The notes: generated from the sequence alone by a model not told the origin. Shown: positions 34,412 through 44,500, numbered from the stretch's first letter. The stretch is DNA of 64,000 nucleotides from Candidatus Gerdarchaeota archaeon (GCA_016840945.1 JAEORJ010000304.1:1-64000); one strand, 5' to 3'. A program made the numbers and translations.

Positions 34412-35437
34412 TTAGCCAAATAATGATCCTAAACCAGAATCTTCTTCCTCTGCTTCTGTCTCTTCTTTCTTAGCTTCTTCTTTTGGTTTTGTTTCAGTGG
34501 TTGTAGTGGTGGTTGTGGTTGCTTGTGAAGCTGCTAGAAGATCAGCGGGTATAAGACTTGGATCTTTAGTAGCAATTAATTTTGCTAAGATTATTGCTTC
34601 TAATTGTGTTTTAGCTAAAATATTGCCAGCTGTTTCTGGTGTAATGAAGTTTGTTTCAACAGCAAGACTTAAAGCTTCTCTACGAGCTTTACCAATTAAT
34701 TGTGAAATATTTTGTTTAGTTGGATATGCAATTTCAATTGATAATGCATAAGCATCTTGGTATGCTTTTGTTAAATTGCTCATGATTTCTTCATAATCGA
34801 TAATTAAGTTTTCATGACCAATTAAAGAGCTACCATCATAAATAACATCAATTGATAATCCAGCATCAAAAGGTTCTTCACCTAATCTACCTAAAACATT
34901 AGCTAGTGTTTTAGAAACTTTTTCTCCTGCTTTACATACAATAGCATCATCAACAATTTTTATTGTACCACCTTCAATCCTAGTATTCAAACCAATCGAT
35001 TGAAGTTCACCTATAACAGGGCCAGGGGCGAAACCTGTATCTCTAGCTTTAACTGTAATATTTTTAGGAGCAATTTGTCCTTCCTTTGCTGCTGTTGGGA
35101 TTTTGTTTTTCTCTAAGAAATTTGCTATTTTGAAAGGGTTGTCATTTGTGAGAACTAAAGCGCAAGATCCATTAATATAATCTAACAATTTTGATAGATT
35201 TTTATCTTTTTTAGCTAATTCTTGGATAGCAAGTTTGATGATAGTATTTTTAGCAACTTTAAAGGTCGCTTCTCCACGTAAATCATGTCTAATTTTTTGG
35301 ATGGTTTTTGAGGCAATATTTTCTACTCTAGTTATACCAACATTTTTGTATTGTTGAATCAAGTGAACTAGTTCTACTAGTTGTTTTTTCTTCATTGGAT
35401 TGGGTTCATGTTGATAAGCTGATATTTTACTACTCAT
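34412..35437 (-). CDS. rpl10: Large ribosomal subunit protein uL10 (P0)
   Basis: uL10 is the base of the ribosomal stalk that recruits translation GTPases. The rRNA-binding N-terminus (MKKKQLVELVHLIQQYKNVG, HDLRGEATFKVAKNTIIKLA) and the archaeal insertion domain (PAAKEG-like TAAKEGQIAPKNI, ARDTGFAPGPVI) are present. The C-terminus has a threonine run, a Lys/Glu-rich hinge and the end DSGLGSLFG, the usual archaeal stalk tail that binds elongation factors. Its ribosome-binding site GAGGTG lies inside the last codons of uL1. The gene for P1 (L12) does not follow. Confidence 0.95.
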   Translation of the reverse strand: MSSKISAYQHEPNPMKKKQLVELVHLIQQYKNVGITRVENIASKTIQKIRHDLRGEATFKVAKNTIIKLAIQELAKKDKNLSKLLDYINGSCALVLTNDNPFKIANFLEKNKIPTAAKEGQIAPKNITVKARDTGFAPGPVIGELQSIGLNTRIEGGTIKIVDDAIVCKAGEKVSKTLANVLGRLGEEPFDAGLSIDVIYDGSSLIGHENLIIDYEEIMSNLTKAYQDAYALSIEIAYPTKQNISQLIGKARREALSLAVETNFITPETAGNILAKTQLEAIILAKLIATKDPSLIPADLLAASQATTTTTTTTETKPKEEAKKEETEAEEEDSGLGSLFG

Positions 35438-35439
35438 TG

Positions 35440-36087
35440 TTATTGCACCTCAATTACCACAGAGCTACCCATTGTAGTTTTAATGTAAGCAGATCTGATA
35501 TTTTGAATGCCTTTCTCTAATCGACTCTCTAATGCGTGGATAATAGCTTCAATATTTTCAGCTATTTCTTTATTATCCATTTTTACTGTGCCAACCTTAG
35601 TTAGAATAACTGGATTCTCTTTAATACGTAATTTTGAGGTTCTAGTTAAACGTTCTAATAATTGTTCAATATCAATATTAGGAACAATAGGTTGTGGCAT
35701 TTTACCTCTTGGTGCTAGATATTTACCAAGGAAACGACCAAGAAGAGGCATTAAAGATGGTTCAGCTAGGAAGTATTCATGTTCTTTAGCTAATTTACGA
35801 ATATCTTTAGGGGATTTACCTAAAGCCTCTAATTCAGTTTGTCCAAGGACTGTTTTTACCCCTGCATTTGTAGCTTTAACAGCTAATTCACCAGAAGCAA
35901 ATATTGCTACAGATGGTGACTTGCGTATTGCATGAGGTAAGGTTGTCTGGAAGTTAAAACGGTTACTTGGATTTTTAAGATCTAAATCTTTGAAATTTAC
36001 TGCAAGGTCAATGCTTTCAGTGAATTTTCGTTTTTTAGAGTCTTTTTTACATTTACCCACAGCTTCCGTCAGTTTATTTACGTCCAA
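35440..36087 (-). CDS. rpl1: Large ribosomal subunit protein uL1
   Basis: uL1 forms the stalk that moves the E-site tRNA, and in bacteria and methanogens represses its own mRNA. Diagnostic segments are RKFTESIDLAVNFKDLDLKN, FLAEPSLMPLLGRFLGKYLA followed by PRGKMPQP, and SAYIKTTMGSSVVIEV. The TTG at 36087 is chosen: AGTGAT lies four bases before it, whereas the longer frame would begin in the leader. 215 residues. The stop is 2 bp before the uL10 start. uL11, often upstream in archaea, is absent. Confidence 0.95.
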   Translation of the reverse strand: MDVNKLTEAVGKCKKDSKKRKFTESIDLAVNFKDLDLKNPSNRFNFQTTLPHAIRKSPSVAIFASGELAVKATNAGVKTVLGQTELEALGKSPKDIRKLAKEHEYFLAEPSLMPLLGRFLGKYLAPRGKMPQPIVPNIDIEQLLERLTRTSKLRIKENPVILTKVGTVKMDNKEIAENIEAIIHALESRLEKGIQNIRSAYIKTTMGSSVVIEVQ

Positions 36088-36112
36088 TTTTATCACTTCT
36101 CTGCATTTTACG

Positions 36113-36150
36113 CCGCACACCAGAAAAATTAATTTTGAATCTGGATGCGG
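36113..36150 (-). promoter_or_regulatory. Stem-loop in uL1 leader, candidate uL1 autoregulatory site
   Basis: On the minus strand CCGCA and CCAGA pair with TCTGG and TGCGG around a small asymmetric internal loop (one base against two). The AT-rich loop can itself fold. The element ends about 25 bp before the uL1 start and is the only GC-rich patch in the leader. A two-helix element with a short asymmetric loop is the general layout of uL1-binding sites; function here is inferred. Confidence 0.5.
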
Positions 36151-36231
36151 TGACGGTAATAACGCATGTGTTAGTTAACATTGGGCAAAAGTAATTCAAT
36201 TATAAAGCTTCCGTTTCGTTGCATTTTAGAA

Positions 36232-37089
36232 TTATTGTTTAGTGTTTAGCAAATTTAGGAAGGTTGTAAAATCCAATAAATCTTGATGACTACCAGGGAA
36301 AAAGGCCCAACCTTGACCCATAATAATCTTACCATAATTTTTTTGGAGCTCATCTAATTGAATTAAAGATGTTCTGGGTTTATCTATTTTCATAGATACA
36401 GGTTCTAAAAGTTTTATCAAGCTGGTGATTTTTTTAGTATAAGTTTTAACGACAGAAGACTCACTTTCAAAAAAAGTAGCAGTAATAGCTATATTGACTG
36501 TTGAATAATCTTTAGAATCATTTTTACCTGTCAATACGTCAAGATTAATAGCACCATCAATATTTAATGAAAAGAAATCTCTAACAAACGGAATAAAAAA
36601 TTTCTTTTCATCATCATTATAAAAATTAAAACGGGCAACTGAAATATAATATTCCTTATCCTCAGTGTAAATTTTAAAAATATTAGGCTCAAATTCAGAC
36701 ATTGATTTTGGATATCGGCTTTTAATCTCTTCTAGTACTTTTTGTGAATCCATTGAGGATAATATTAAACCTAAGCCATTTGTAAATCGAATTAATTTTT
36801 TAATGATTACTCTAATTTTTTTATGAAGAGCTTCAATGGTAGGTTCTGAAAAGTAAGCAAAAATAGTTAACATTGGATTTTTGTTTTCAACTCTCTTAAG
36901 GCAAATCGTATAATGTTCAATATTTTGTGCAAGAAGGAAATATAGTGATTTGTTAACCGAGGAGCTAACTTTATGATCCAAATCAAAGGATGATGTTAAT
37001 TTAATTTTCATTGGTACTATCAACGTATGTTTTATTCCATCAAATAAATAGATGCCATTTTTTACTGCTTTTGCATTTTTTAATGACAT
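36232..37089 (-). CDS. Hypothetical protein
   Basis: A 285-residue soluble protein not recognised. It has two alpha/beta halves with similar rhythm: LYFLLAQNIEHYTICLKRVE then IEALHKKIRVIIKKLIRF in the first, STVNIAITATFFESESSVVK then KKITSLIKLLE in the second. No cysteine ligands, P-loop, signal peptide or membrane segment. It lies 27 bp after NOB1 on the same strand and follows AGGAG, so it is probably in an operon with NAD kinase and NOB1. A role in ribosome assembly would fit that position but is a guess. Confidence 0.45.
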   Translation of the reverse strand: MSLKNAKAVKNGIYLFDGIKHTLIVPMKIKLTSSFDLDHKVSSSVNKSLYFLLAQNIEHYTICLKRVENKNPMLTIFAYFSEPTIEALHKKIRVIIKKLIRFTNGLGLILSSMDSQKVLEEIKSRYPKSMSEFEPNIFKIYTEDKEYYISVARFNFYNDDEKKFFIPFVRDFFSLNIDGAINLDVLTGKNDSKDYSTVNIAITATFFESESSVVKTYTKKITSLIKLLEPVSMKIDKPRTSLIQLDELQKNYGKIIMGQGWAFFPGSHQDLLDFTTFLNLLNTKQ

Positions 37090-37116
37090 ATTTCAACATC
37101 GACTCCTTAATTTCCT

Positions 37117-37665
37117 TTACTTCATTTTCTTCTTTATTGTTTTCCTAATCATTAATGAACCACAATCAAAACAATTTTCTAGCTTTGTTTGACTTTTTTT
37201 CCCACATCCTGTGCAAACCCAATAATATGTATGCAAATGAGTTATACCTTTCCAATGAATCCCTCTATAACTAATCTTTAGATATTTAGCTAAATTTTGA
37301 ATGTCATAATCATCACTGATGATTGTAACTGATTGTCCATCTAGTGTTAGCTCATATGCTATAGCTAAAATTTCTATATCACAATTCGAAAGCTCTTCAA
37401 TATCACCTGTTTTGTCTGCTTCGTTTCTGATAAATTGAATTGATTCTAGTTTGGTTGAAAAAATAATCACATCATCATAAAGCGAAATTTCTTGTAGAAA
37501 TGCTTCTCCTCTGAAATGATTTTTTATCTCATCAATAGTACATTCTGCAATGTATTTAAAACCAGTAATATTTCTCGAGAGAACGCCATTATAGATTGCT
37601 GAAGCATCAAGAACATATGTTATTCTTTTAGTGCTATTAGAGGATTTTAAGGAATGATTATTCAT
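37117..37665 (-). CDS. nob1: Endoribonuclease NOB1 (PIN domain plus zinc ribbon)
   Basis: NOB1 cleaves the 3' end of pre-16S/18S rRNA in late small-subunit maturation. The PIN domain opens with ITYVLDASAIYNGVL (catalytic Asp), has ELSNCDIEILAIAYEL and IISDDYDIQNLA with further acidic residues, and is followed by a zinc ribbon with CTGC and CFDC. The 182-residue length suits archaeal NOB1. GTGAT lies three bases before the ATG. It sits between NAD kinase and an unknown gene on the same strand with gaps of 15 and 27 bp. Confidence 0.93.
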   Translation of the reverse strand: MNNHSLKSSNSTKRITYVLDASAIYNGVLSRNITGFKYIAECTIDEIKNHFRGEAFLQEISLYDDVIIFSTKLESIQFIRNEADKTGDIEELSNCDIEILAIAYELTLDGQSVTIISDDYDIQNLAKYLKISYRGIHWKGITHLHTYYWVCTGCGKKSQTKLENCFDCGSLMIRKTIKKKMK

Positions 37666-37680
37666 GGAATCACTCTCAGA

Positions 37681-38520
37681 TTAAAAGCCTAATTTCTTTT
37701 GAAGTCTATTGAAAAATCCAAAATCGGGGAAACGAATGAAAACAGTTTCACTGTCGGCTTTTACAATTTCTAATCTTGAGTCTTTTATGAACTCTCCTTC
37801 CAATATTCCATCATTGATTATTACAATTTTCCCAGTGAAGTCTTTAGATACAGTAATAGTAATCTTTGAATCAAATGGAACAACAAATGGGCGGATGCTA
37901 ATAGATGCACTATTAACAGGTACAATGTGCATTGCTTTTATTGTATGCTCAATTATCGAACCACCAGCTGACATAGCATAAGCAGTTGAACCTACAGGTG
38001 TTGAAACTAATAGTCCATCAAGAAGATGATCGCCTAAATTAAAATCATTAACAGAGATATTTAATTTGCTAATTCTAGCTATTAATTTATTTGTAGTGTA
38101 AATTTCATTTAAGGCAGTAGGTAATTTAATCCCATCTAAAGTAGGTTGTAAACGCATACACCGTTCAAGCACATAGTCTTTAGACATTATACGTTTAAGA
38201 GATGTTAATTCGCCATTTAATGTTGCGGCAGTCAAAAAGCCAAGATGACCAGCATTAATACCAAATATTGGAACTTCCTTCGAATGACGTGAGGCCCATA
38301 GTATAGTACCATCTCCACCCATGACAATGATTAAATCAAACTCATTTAATCTTTCAATAGCAATTCTCTGAGGAAAATTAATGGCTTCTGCGAAACTATC
38401 ATTTAAGCTTACATCACAATCATATTCATTAGTTAACAAATCGACTATCTTTTCTATATGGGGGTAAATACGTTCTTCAATTATTCTAGAGACAATAGCT
38501 ATTTTTTTGAAGTTTTTCAT
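37681..38520 (-). CDS. nadK: NAD kinase
   Basis: NAD kinase phosphorylates NAD to NADP. The nucleotide motif GGDGT is at 68-72. INAGHLGFLT, the NE motif in ALNEIYTTN, and the glycine-rich DGLLVSTPVGSTAYAMSAGG complete the signature. The 279-residue length is typical. It heads a minus-strand run with NOB1, whose start is 15 bp downstream of its stop. Confidence 0.95.
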   Translation of the reverse strand: MKNFKKIAIVSRIIEERIYPHIEKIVDLLTNEYDCDVSLNDSFAEAINFPQRIAIERLNEFDLIIVMGGDGTILWASRHSKEVPIFGINAGHLGFLTAATLNGELTSLKRIMSKDYVLERCMRLQPTLDGIKLPTALNEIYTTNKLIARISKLNISVNDFNLGDHLLDGLLVSTPVGSTAYAMSAGGSIIEHTIKAMHIVPVNSASISIRPFVVPFDSKITITVSKDFTGKIVIINDGILEGEFIKDSRLEIVKADSETVFIRFPDFGFFNRLQKKLGF

Positions 38521-38659
38521 TAATGAAGACAGCTCTGTAAAATCATATAATAGAAACTATTTAAGTTCTGACTATTAATCTTTTGATAAAAAATAGTTTA
38601 TGATATATTAACGAAAGAAAATTTTTTATTAAAGTTAAAATAGCATTCACATAATTTAT

Positions 38660-38768
38660 GGGCAGGTAGTCAAGCTTGGTATGATTCCTCGTTCGGGATT
38701 AAAGAAGTTGCGAACTTTTTTAACAAAAAACGAGGCGCTCGCGCGTTCAAATCGCGTCCTGCCCACCA
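38660..38768 (+). tRNA. tRNA-Pro(CGG) with intron after position 37
   Basis: Acceptor stem 38660-38666 pairs with 38758-38764, followed by discriminator A and an encoded CCA (38766-38768). The D-arm is 38669-38685, the anticodon stem CCTCG (38687-38691) with CGAGG (38731-38735), the T-arm 38741-38757 with loop TTCAAAT. The anticodon loop reads TT-CGG-G, then a 32-nt intron (38698-38729), then A38. The intron contains an 11-bp hairpin, TTAAAGAAGTT with AACTTTTTTAA around GCG. The position between 37 and 38 is the canonical archaeal site. The gene decodes CCG and is a partner of the ProRS at 8273. Confidence 0.92.
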
Positions 38769-38782
38769 AATTTTGGTTAAGA

Positions 38783-39604
38783 TTATTTACCCTTTGAAAT
38801 TAATGCTTCGATCTTTTGAATTGTTGGATCTATTGTTTCAAATAATGGATTGTTATTTTTTTGATAAATCAATGAAGCATTTTTCAAATACTTTAATGCT
38901 TCTTCTAAATCTCCCTCATCATACTTCTTTAAACCAATATTTAACATTAAATCACCAAACTCATTGTCTTGTTCATCTGGCAATTTGAGTGAGTGTTCCT
39001 TACTTAATCGTCTTGCTAAAATAAAGCTCCTTAAGGCTTCTTCATAAGAACCTATTTTACTAAGGATTTTTGATTGATCAAGTGAAATATTAATAATTAA
39101 TTGTTGATCTTTTGCTTTTTTAGCTAAATCTAGAGCCTCTGTAAGCAAATCAAGAGCTTTTCCATGATTATTCTCCATTTTGTAAATGATAATGGCTAAG
39201 TTTTTCAAACCACGAGCTAAGCCTTTTTTATCTGCAGTTTTCTGCCTGATTTTAATGGCTTTTTCTTGATATTCCTTAGCATAATTATATTCACTTTGTA
39301 ACATGAAACTTATCGCAACGCTGTCATAACAATCAGCCATACCAATTTTATTTCCAGAGATCTTGAATGAAAAATAAGCTTTTTTATAATAATTTCTTGA
39401 TTCTATTAGATCGCCTTTAATAAAATATAATTCTCCCAACATTCTTTGAATATCAGCAATTACTACTTGCTCCGATGTGTCCTTGAAAGAATGATATGCT
39501 TTCTTTAACTCATTAAAGGCATCATCAGTAGAACCGGCATCGAAAGCTTGTTTACCTTTGCTATATTGGGAAATAGCTTCATCTGTTGGCTTTGATTTTG
39601 GCAA
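38783..39604 (-). CDS. Tetratricopeptide-repeat protein
   Basis: The 273-residue protein is built almost wholly from TPR units of about 34-40 residues, for example ISQYSKGKQAFDAGSTDDAF, IQRMLGELYFIKGDLIESRN and LMLNIGLKKYDEGDLEEALK. TPR arrays bind protein partners; no catalytic domain is fused. It starts at a TTG with GAGG three aligned bases before it. The 3' end is 14 bp from the tRNA-Pro 3' end, in convergent orientation. Partner unknown. Confidence 0.8.
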   Translation of the reverse strand: MPKSKPTDEAISQYSKGKQAFDAGSTDDAFNELKKAYHSFKDTSEQVVIADIQRMLGELYFIKGDLIESRNYYKKAYFSFKISGNKIGMADCYDSVAISFMLQSEYNYAKEYQEKAIKIRQKTADKKGLARGLKNLAIIIYKMENNHGKALDLLTEALDLAKKAKDQQLIINISLDQSKILSKIGSYEEALRSFILARRLSKEHSLKLPDEQDNEFGDLMLNIGLKKYDEGDLEEALKYLKNASLIYQKNNNPLFETIDPTIQKIEALISKGK

Positions 39605-39744
39605 GGGTAACCCTCACTAATGATAATTCTATAATCCTTAGTCAATAATTGACAAAGCGCACATTTAAATAATTCATTTTAAAGTGTATCAAATAGTTTT
39701 ATTTGTCATTAATTCTAATCAAAAAATAGATTCGGTGTAAAGTT

Positions 39745-40842
39745 ATGACAAAATTAGAAACACTAAAACGTTCACCTCTACATCTGGATTACTTTAGAGA
39801 TGATAAGAATAGGATTTGTCAAGTATTTACTTGGCACCACCCAGAGGACAGAATTCTTAGCATAATTAAATATGACATTGGTGAAAGTTTTTGGGTTTCA
39901 AGGGAAACAGGGATTCAATACAAAAGAATCTTAAAAAGCTATAGTTTAGAAGGGCACCAAGATAATCTAAATTTGGTTAAAAAGCTAGAACCTGATTACT
40001 CATACCATAGCATTGTGTATAATGTAGATTTTCTAGCAGTACCAGTCACCAGAATAATTCACTATTATTATCCTGAAAAGCGATTGGAGGAGATTATGAA
40101 CCTACAATCAGAACAACTAGATGAAATTGAGAAGAAAGTAAAAACATTAGCAGAACTACTACATGATCATCTGAAAATTCCATTTAGAAATATGGGGATA
40201 ACAGGTTCTATTGTATGGAAAGGACAAACAAAAAAATCAGACATAGATTTCATGATTTATGGAAATCAATATGCTCAGAATTTCAATGATGATTTTTCTA
40301 GAATTTATGATTATATTGACGATATCAAACCAATGAATGAATCAAAATGCCAAAGATATGAGATAAGTATGGCAAAAAAATCTGGATTGCCATTAAAATT
40401 AACTAAGAAATATATTACTATTAAGAAGTGGTTATCAGTATATAACGAGACAAATCTATCATTTCTCTTTAGCCCAACGGAAAAGGAAATACCATTCAAA
40501 TATGGGGAACAAATTTTCTCACCAATAGAGCCAATTATTATAAAAGCTACAATAGATGACACTGCAATGGGCTGGGCTTATCCAGCGATCTATAATTTAA
40601 CCGAAGTACAGGTGTTGAGCAAATCAACATTAAAACAGGATGAAAAAATCAAAAGAGTATTATCATTTGAAGGTGCACTAACAGGGTATTTTAAGAAAGG
40701 AAACGAAGTAGTTATTCGAGGATTATTAGAGAGAGTTTCTGATAAAGATGGTAATGAGAGATTTTATCAGATAATATTGGGTACAAAAGAGTGTGTTGGT
40801 AATGAATTCATCATTTTTTATGAGGATTTTGAAAAATTGTAA
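39745..40842 (+). CDS. Predicted nucleotidyltransferase-domain protein
   Basis: A 365-residue protein whose centre carries a polymerase-beta-like nucleotidyltransferase signature: MGITGSIVWKGQTKKSDIDF, with the G-S pair followed by D-x-D. The N-terminal 125 residues (CQVFTWHHPEDRILSIIKYD) and the C-terminal 110 residues, including a beta-rich LSFEGALTGYFKKGNEVVIR, are not recognised. The layout resembles uncharacterised archaeal predicted nucleotidyltransferases. The substrate is unknown. GGTG five aligned bases before the ATG supports the start. Confidence 0.6.
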   Translation: MTKLETLKRSPLHLDYFRDDKNRICQVFTWHHPEDRILSIIKYDIGESFWVSRETGIQYKRILKSYSLEGHQDNLNLVKKLEPDYSYHSIVYNVDFLAVPVTRIIHYYYPEKRLEEIMNLQSEQLDEIEKKVKTLAELLHDHLKIPFRNMGITGSIVWKGQTKKSDIDFMIYGNQYAQNFNDDFSRIYDYIDDIKPMNESKCQRYEISMAKKSGLPLKLTKKYITIKKWLSVYNETNLSFLFSPTEKEIPFKYGEQIFSPIEPIIIKATIDDTAMGWAYPAIYNLTEVQVLSKSTLKQDEKIKRVLSFEGALTGYFKKGNEVVIRGLLERVSDKDGNERFYQIILGTKECVGNEFIIFYEDFEKL

Positions 40843-40949
40843 ATAGTAAAAGTATAATAAATGAAAAAAAGTAAAACATTGTTCATAAAGAAAACTTCTT
40901 AATACTTTAAGTAGAAATTTAATTCGGAATTGGTAGGAGACAAGAATAA

Positions 40950-41312
40950 ATGAGTGAAAAATTAGTTGAAACCGCAACCAAGTTTCGTGATCAAATTCCA
41001 GAACTAGAAGGATTATTAATTGGCAAATTAGATGGAACCAAAGTATGGGCTGATACTTTAAAAGACTTAAATCATGATTTCGTTCTCTCAAGTGCTTCAG
41101 TTGCTATACGAGCTACAAAGAAACTTAGCGAATCTATTGAAAAGGATGATATCAAATCGATTGATATTGAAATGGATGGTGGATATGCTACCATTTTCGC
41201 GTTAGAAAAATCAATCATTATAGGATTTTATGGTGAGGATGCTAGGTCTCAACTAGGTATAATTAAGAAAAACCTCAAAACATTTACTCAAAATGTTGAA
41301 AAATTGATTTAG
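40950..41312 (+). CDS. Roadblock/LC7-domain protein
   Basis: A 120-residue protein that is a single roadblock/LC7 fold: PELEGLLIGKLDGTKVWADT, the helix SSASVAIRATKKLSESI, the strands IKSIDIEMDGGYATIFAL and SIIIGFYGED, and a C-terminal helix. It is a distant second member beside the roadblock protein at 9806. Such proteins dimerise and regulate Ras-like GTPases. The next gene encodes SMC, 245 bp away. GGAG five aligned bases before the ATG supports the start. Confidence 0.75.
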   Translation: MSEKLVETATKFRDQIPELEGLLIGKLDGTKVWADTLKDLNHDFVLSSASVAIRATKKLSESIEKDDIKSIDIEMDGGYATIFALEKSIIIGFYGEDARSQLGIIKKNLKTFTQNVEKLI

Positions 41313-41473
41313 AACACATTAAGCGTTTGGTACCTTTTATTGAAAAAATAGTGTATTATCATTAATAACACCTTGATATTACAATATTTTTTGATTAAAA
41401 GAAATAGAAGTTCTAACAAAGGTCTCGGAAGAATTAAAAGTAGATAATGAATTGCGAGGAATTAAAATTTATT

Positions 41474-41498
41474 AGAATAACATATTTATTGTTATTCT
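41474..41498. promoter_or_regulatory. Inverted repeat upstream of SMC
   Basis: AGAATAAC (41474-41481) and GTTATTCT (41491-41498) are perfect 8-bp arms with a 9-nt spacer, about 60 bp before the proposed SMC start. No T-tract follows, so an operator or leader hairpin is more likely than a terminator. Confidence 0.3.
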
Positions 41499-41545
41499 GG
41501 TAAAAGAATAATGTCGGATGTAATAATAGAGTATGGACTACTAGC

Positions 41546-41560
41546 AGGTGATAGAATCTG
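41546..41560 (+). promoter_or_regulatory. Shine-Dalgarno site and CTG start of SMC
   Basis: AGGTGAT (41546-41552) is followed after five bases by CTG (41558-41560). No ATG, GTG or TTG occurs in frame between the stop at 41552-41554 and the ATG at 41633. Confidence 0.6.
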
Positions 41561-44500
41561 GTTCACATTACAAGGTTAATTCTTGAAAACTTCAAGAGTT
41601 ATGGAAGGCGTAAAATTACTCTTAATTTAACAATGGGATTAACCGTAATTAGTGGTCCAAATGGTTGTGGCAAATCTAACATTTCTGATGCTATTCAATT
41701 TGTAATTGGTCAATTAAGCTCAAAAACTATACGTAGCGAAAAACTTTCTGGAGTTATTTTTTCAGGTACAAAAGAGGGGCAAAAAACCGCTCCTTATGCT
41801 AAAGTAACTCTTGTATTAGATAATTCAGGTGAGCCAAAAGAAATCCCAATTGCTACTGATGAAGTTCATATTAGCAGAAAGGTCTACATAGATGGAAGAA
41901 GTGAATATTTGTTAAATGGTTCACGAATAACTAGAAACGAAATAATTGACACACTATCTATTTGTGGAATTTCTATTGATGGATATAATGTTATAAGACA
42001 AGGTGAAATAGCCAATTTCTCAAATATGTCACCATTACAAATTCGAGGATTATTTGAAGAAATTGCTGGAATAGCAGCTTATGATGAAAAGAAAGAAAAA
42101 GCTCAAAAGAACCTCGAAGATGCTAAAAGTAAACTACGTGTTGCAACTGTTCGTTTTGAGGATTCATCTAGAAATCTAGAGCGTCTTAGAAAGGAAAAAG
42201 AGGATGCTTTACGATATCAAGAGTTAACTGTGCGCATCAAAAATACTGAGGCTAAACTTATTCATGCCAGAATGAGACAGCTAAAAGATCACATTGTAGA
42301 AATTAATGAAAAAGTAACTGCTCTTAAACAAGAACAAATAAAATCAAAAGATTTGATTGAACAGATGAGCACTGGCATTAAATCTTATGATGATTTAATA
42401 CAACAAGCTAAAGCCAAAGTAAAAGATGCTACCACTCAAACAATAAACACTCTTAGCGCTGAAATCGAAAAGTTAACAATTACTCTTTCTGAAGAATCAT
42501 CGAAAAAGAATATTATTCAAAGAGAACTTGAAAATCTTGATACTAGAAAAACTGAATTAGAAGATGAAATTAATACTCTTTTTGAAGAAAACGCTGAGCT
42601 AGAAGAATTCACTGCAAATACAGCAGAAAAAATTGATGGTGCAGATGTCACTCTGAAGAAAATTCAAGATGAATTGGATATAAAGCGAAGATTACTTGAT
42701 AATGCGAAATCAAATGAAGTGATGGATCAATTAGAAGAAATTCGCATGAACAATACTGAGATGAATGCTCGAAAAGCTGAATGTGAATCACAATTAGCGA
42801 TTTATAATAATAACATAAATATTAACAATTCAAAAATTGATGACCTAGAAAAAAGAGTTGTGGAAGTAGCTGGCATATTAGCAACCTTTCTTAGTCGTAA
42901 AGCAAAATACATTGAAGAGATTGCTAAATACGATGATTTATCTCGAGAATTAAAAGTTAAAGTCGAAGAATTACGAGAAGAACTCGAGACTGTAGAACAT
43001 GAATTAGATGAGAATGAACAACTTCTAAGAGACACTGCTATAAACATTAAAAGAATTCAAACCGAAATTGAAACTACAAAGAAAATTATGGAAGAAGTAA
43101 GCAGTCGTGATAAAGGTATAGGATTAGTTTTAACAGCTCGTGATGAAGGAAAAATTAAGGGCATTTATGGTACAATAGGTGAACTTTGTAAAACTCATCC
43201 TGAATATTCCGTTGCATTAAGTGTTACTGCTGGAAGCCGTACAGATTATATTGTTGTAGAAGACGACGAAGTTGCTTCAAAATGCGTTCTAATGGTCAAG
43301 CAGCAAAAAGCTGGGCGAATAAATATTTTACCCCTTAACAAAATTAGGCCAATGGTAATTAATCCTGAAATTAAAGATAAAGGAATTATAGGTAGAGCTA
43401 TTGATCTAGTGGAATATGATCAGAAATTCCAAAAAGCTATAGAGTTTGTTTTTGGCCAAACATTAATAGTTAAAAATCTAGATGCAGCACGACGAATAGG
43501 TTTTACCTATCGAGCAGTCACACTTGATGGTGATGTTGTCAATCCATCTGGTCTTATGACAGGTGGGTTCTATAAAGACAAAGAAAAAGCACGGATTTCT
43601 TTAATTGTTGAAGAGGAAGAGCAATTACCAAAGATACAAGAGGAGTATGAAAGATTACAAGAGGAACGAAAGCGGTTAATTGAATATCGTTCTGAAATTG
43701 ATAATGAACTAAACAAAGAAATTGTACCGCAATTAAATGAAGTTATTAGAAATCAAGATTTAAGAAAGCGTGATATTAATAGTATTGATGAAGAGATAGA
43801 AATACGTAGCTCAGAGAATCTTAAAATCCAGAAGGAATTGGAAGAACTAACCAAAACACATGAAAATATTGAAGTTAAAATTGAAGAGTTAATTACTGCA
43901 AGAAATAACATTAGCAGAACACTTGAAACTCTAAAGGAAAATGAGATTAAACTAAAACAAGAGCTCGATAAAAGTGGCGTCCAGGATATAATTGAAGTTA
44001 TAAAATCAAAAGAAGATGAGCAACGGGAAATAGATACTATTATTAATACACTCAAAATGGAGCATTTCAAATACACTGATAATTTAGAGAAAAATCTAAA
44101 AGTAGCTAAGAACCTTAAAGAACAAATCACACGATTAGAGGAAAAGAAACCAGAGAAACAACAGGAAATAACCAATATTCAAACTGAAATTAACAACTTA
44201 CAAAAGGAATTAACAGAGAAGAAGAGTAAAAGGGACGAATTATTCTCACTTATTGAACAAAGTCAAAATGAACAGGAAAAACTTGAAAGTGAACAAAGGG
44301 CCTTGAGAGTAAGAATGGAAGAAGAAAAAGAGAGGCAAAATCGCGATTTATTATCACTTGATCGATTAGTGAATGAAAAAAGTAATACAGAACGCCAAAT
44401 AACCGAGCTTGAGGAAGTGGCTTCTGAAAGAGATCTTCCTTATATTTTTGCTGAAGATGAAGAATTTGATGTAGATGTTTTACGTGAAGTTATGGATGGC

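Noticed and set aside
34486..34520. Repeat of gtggttgtag-type units as a tandem repeat element
   Set aside because: It encodes the threonine run in the flexible hinge of uL10 and is explained by protein low complexity.
41511..41579. Small ORF of 22 codons overlapping the SMC start region
   Set aside because: It has no clear ribosome-binding site or recognisable sequence, and short ORFs are expected by chance. It could be a leader peptide, but there is no support.
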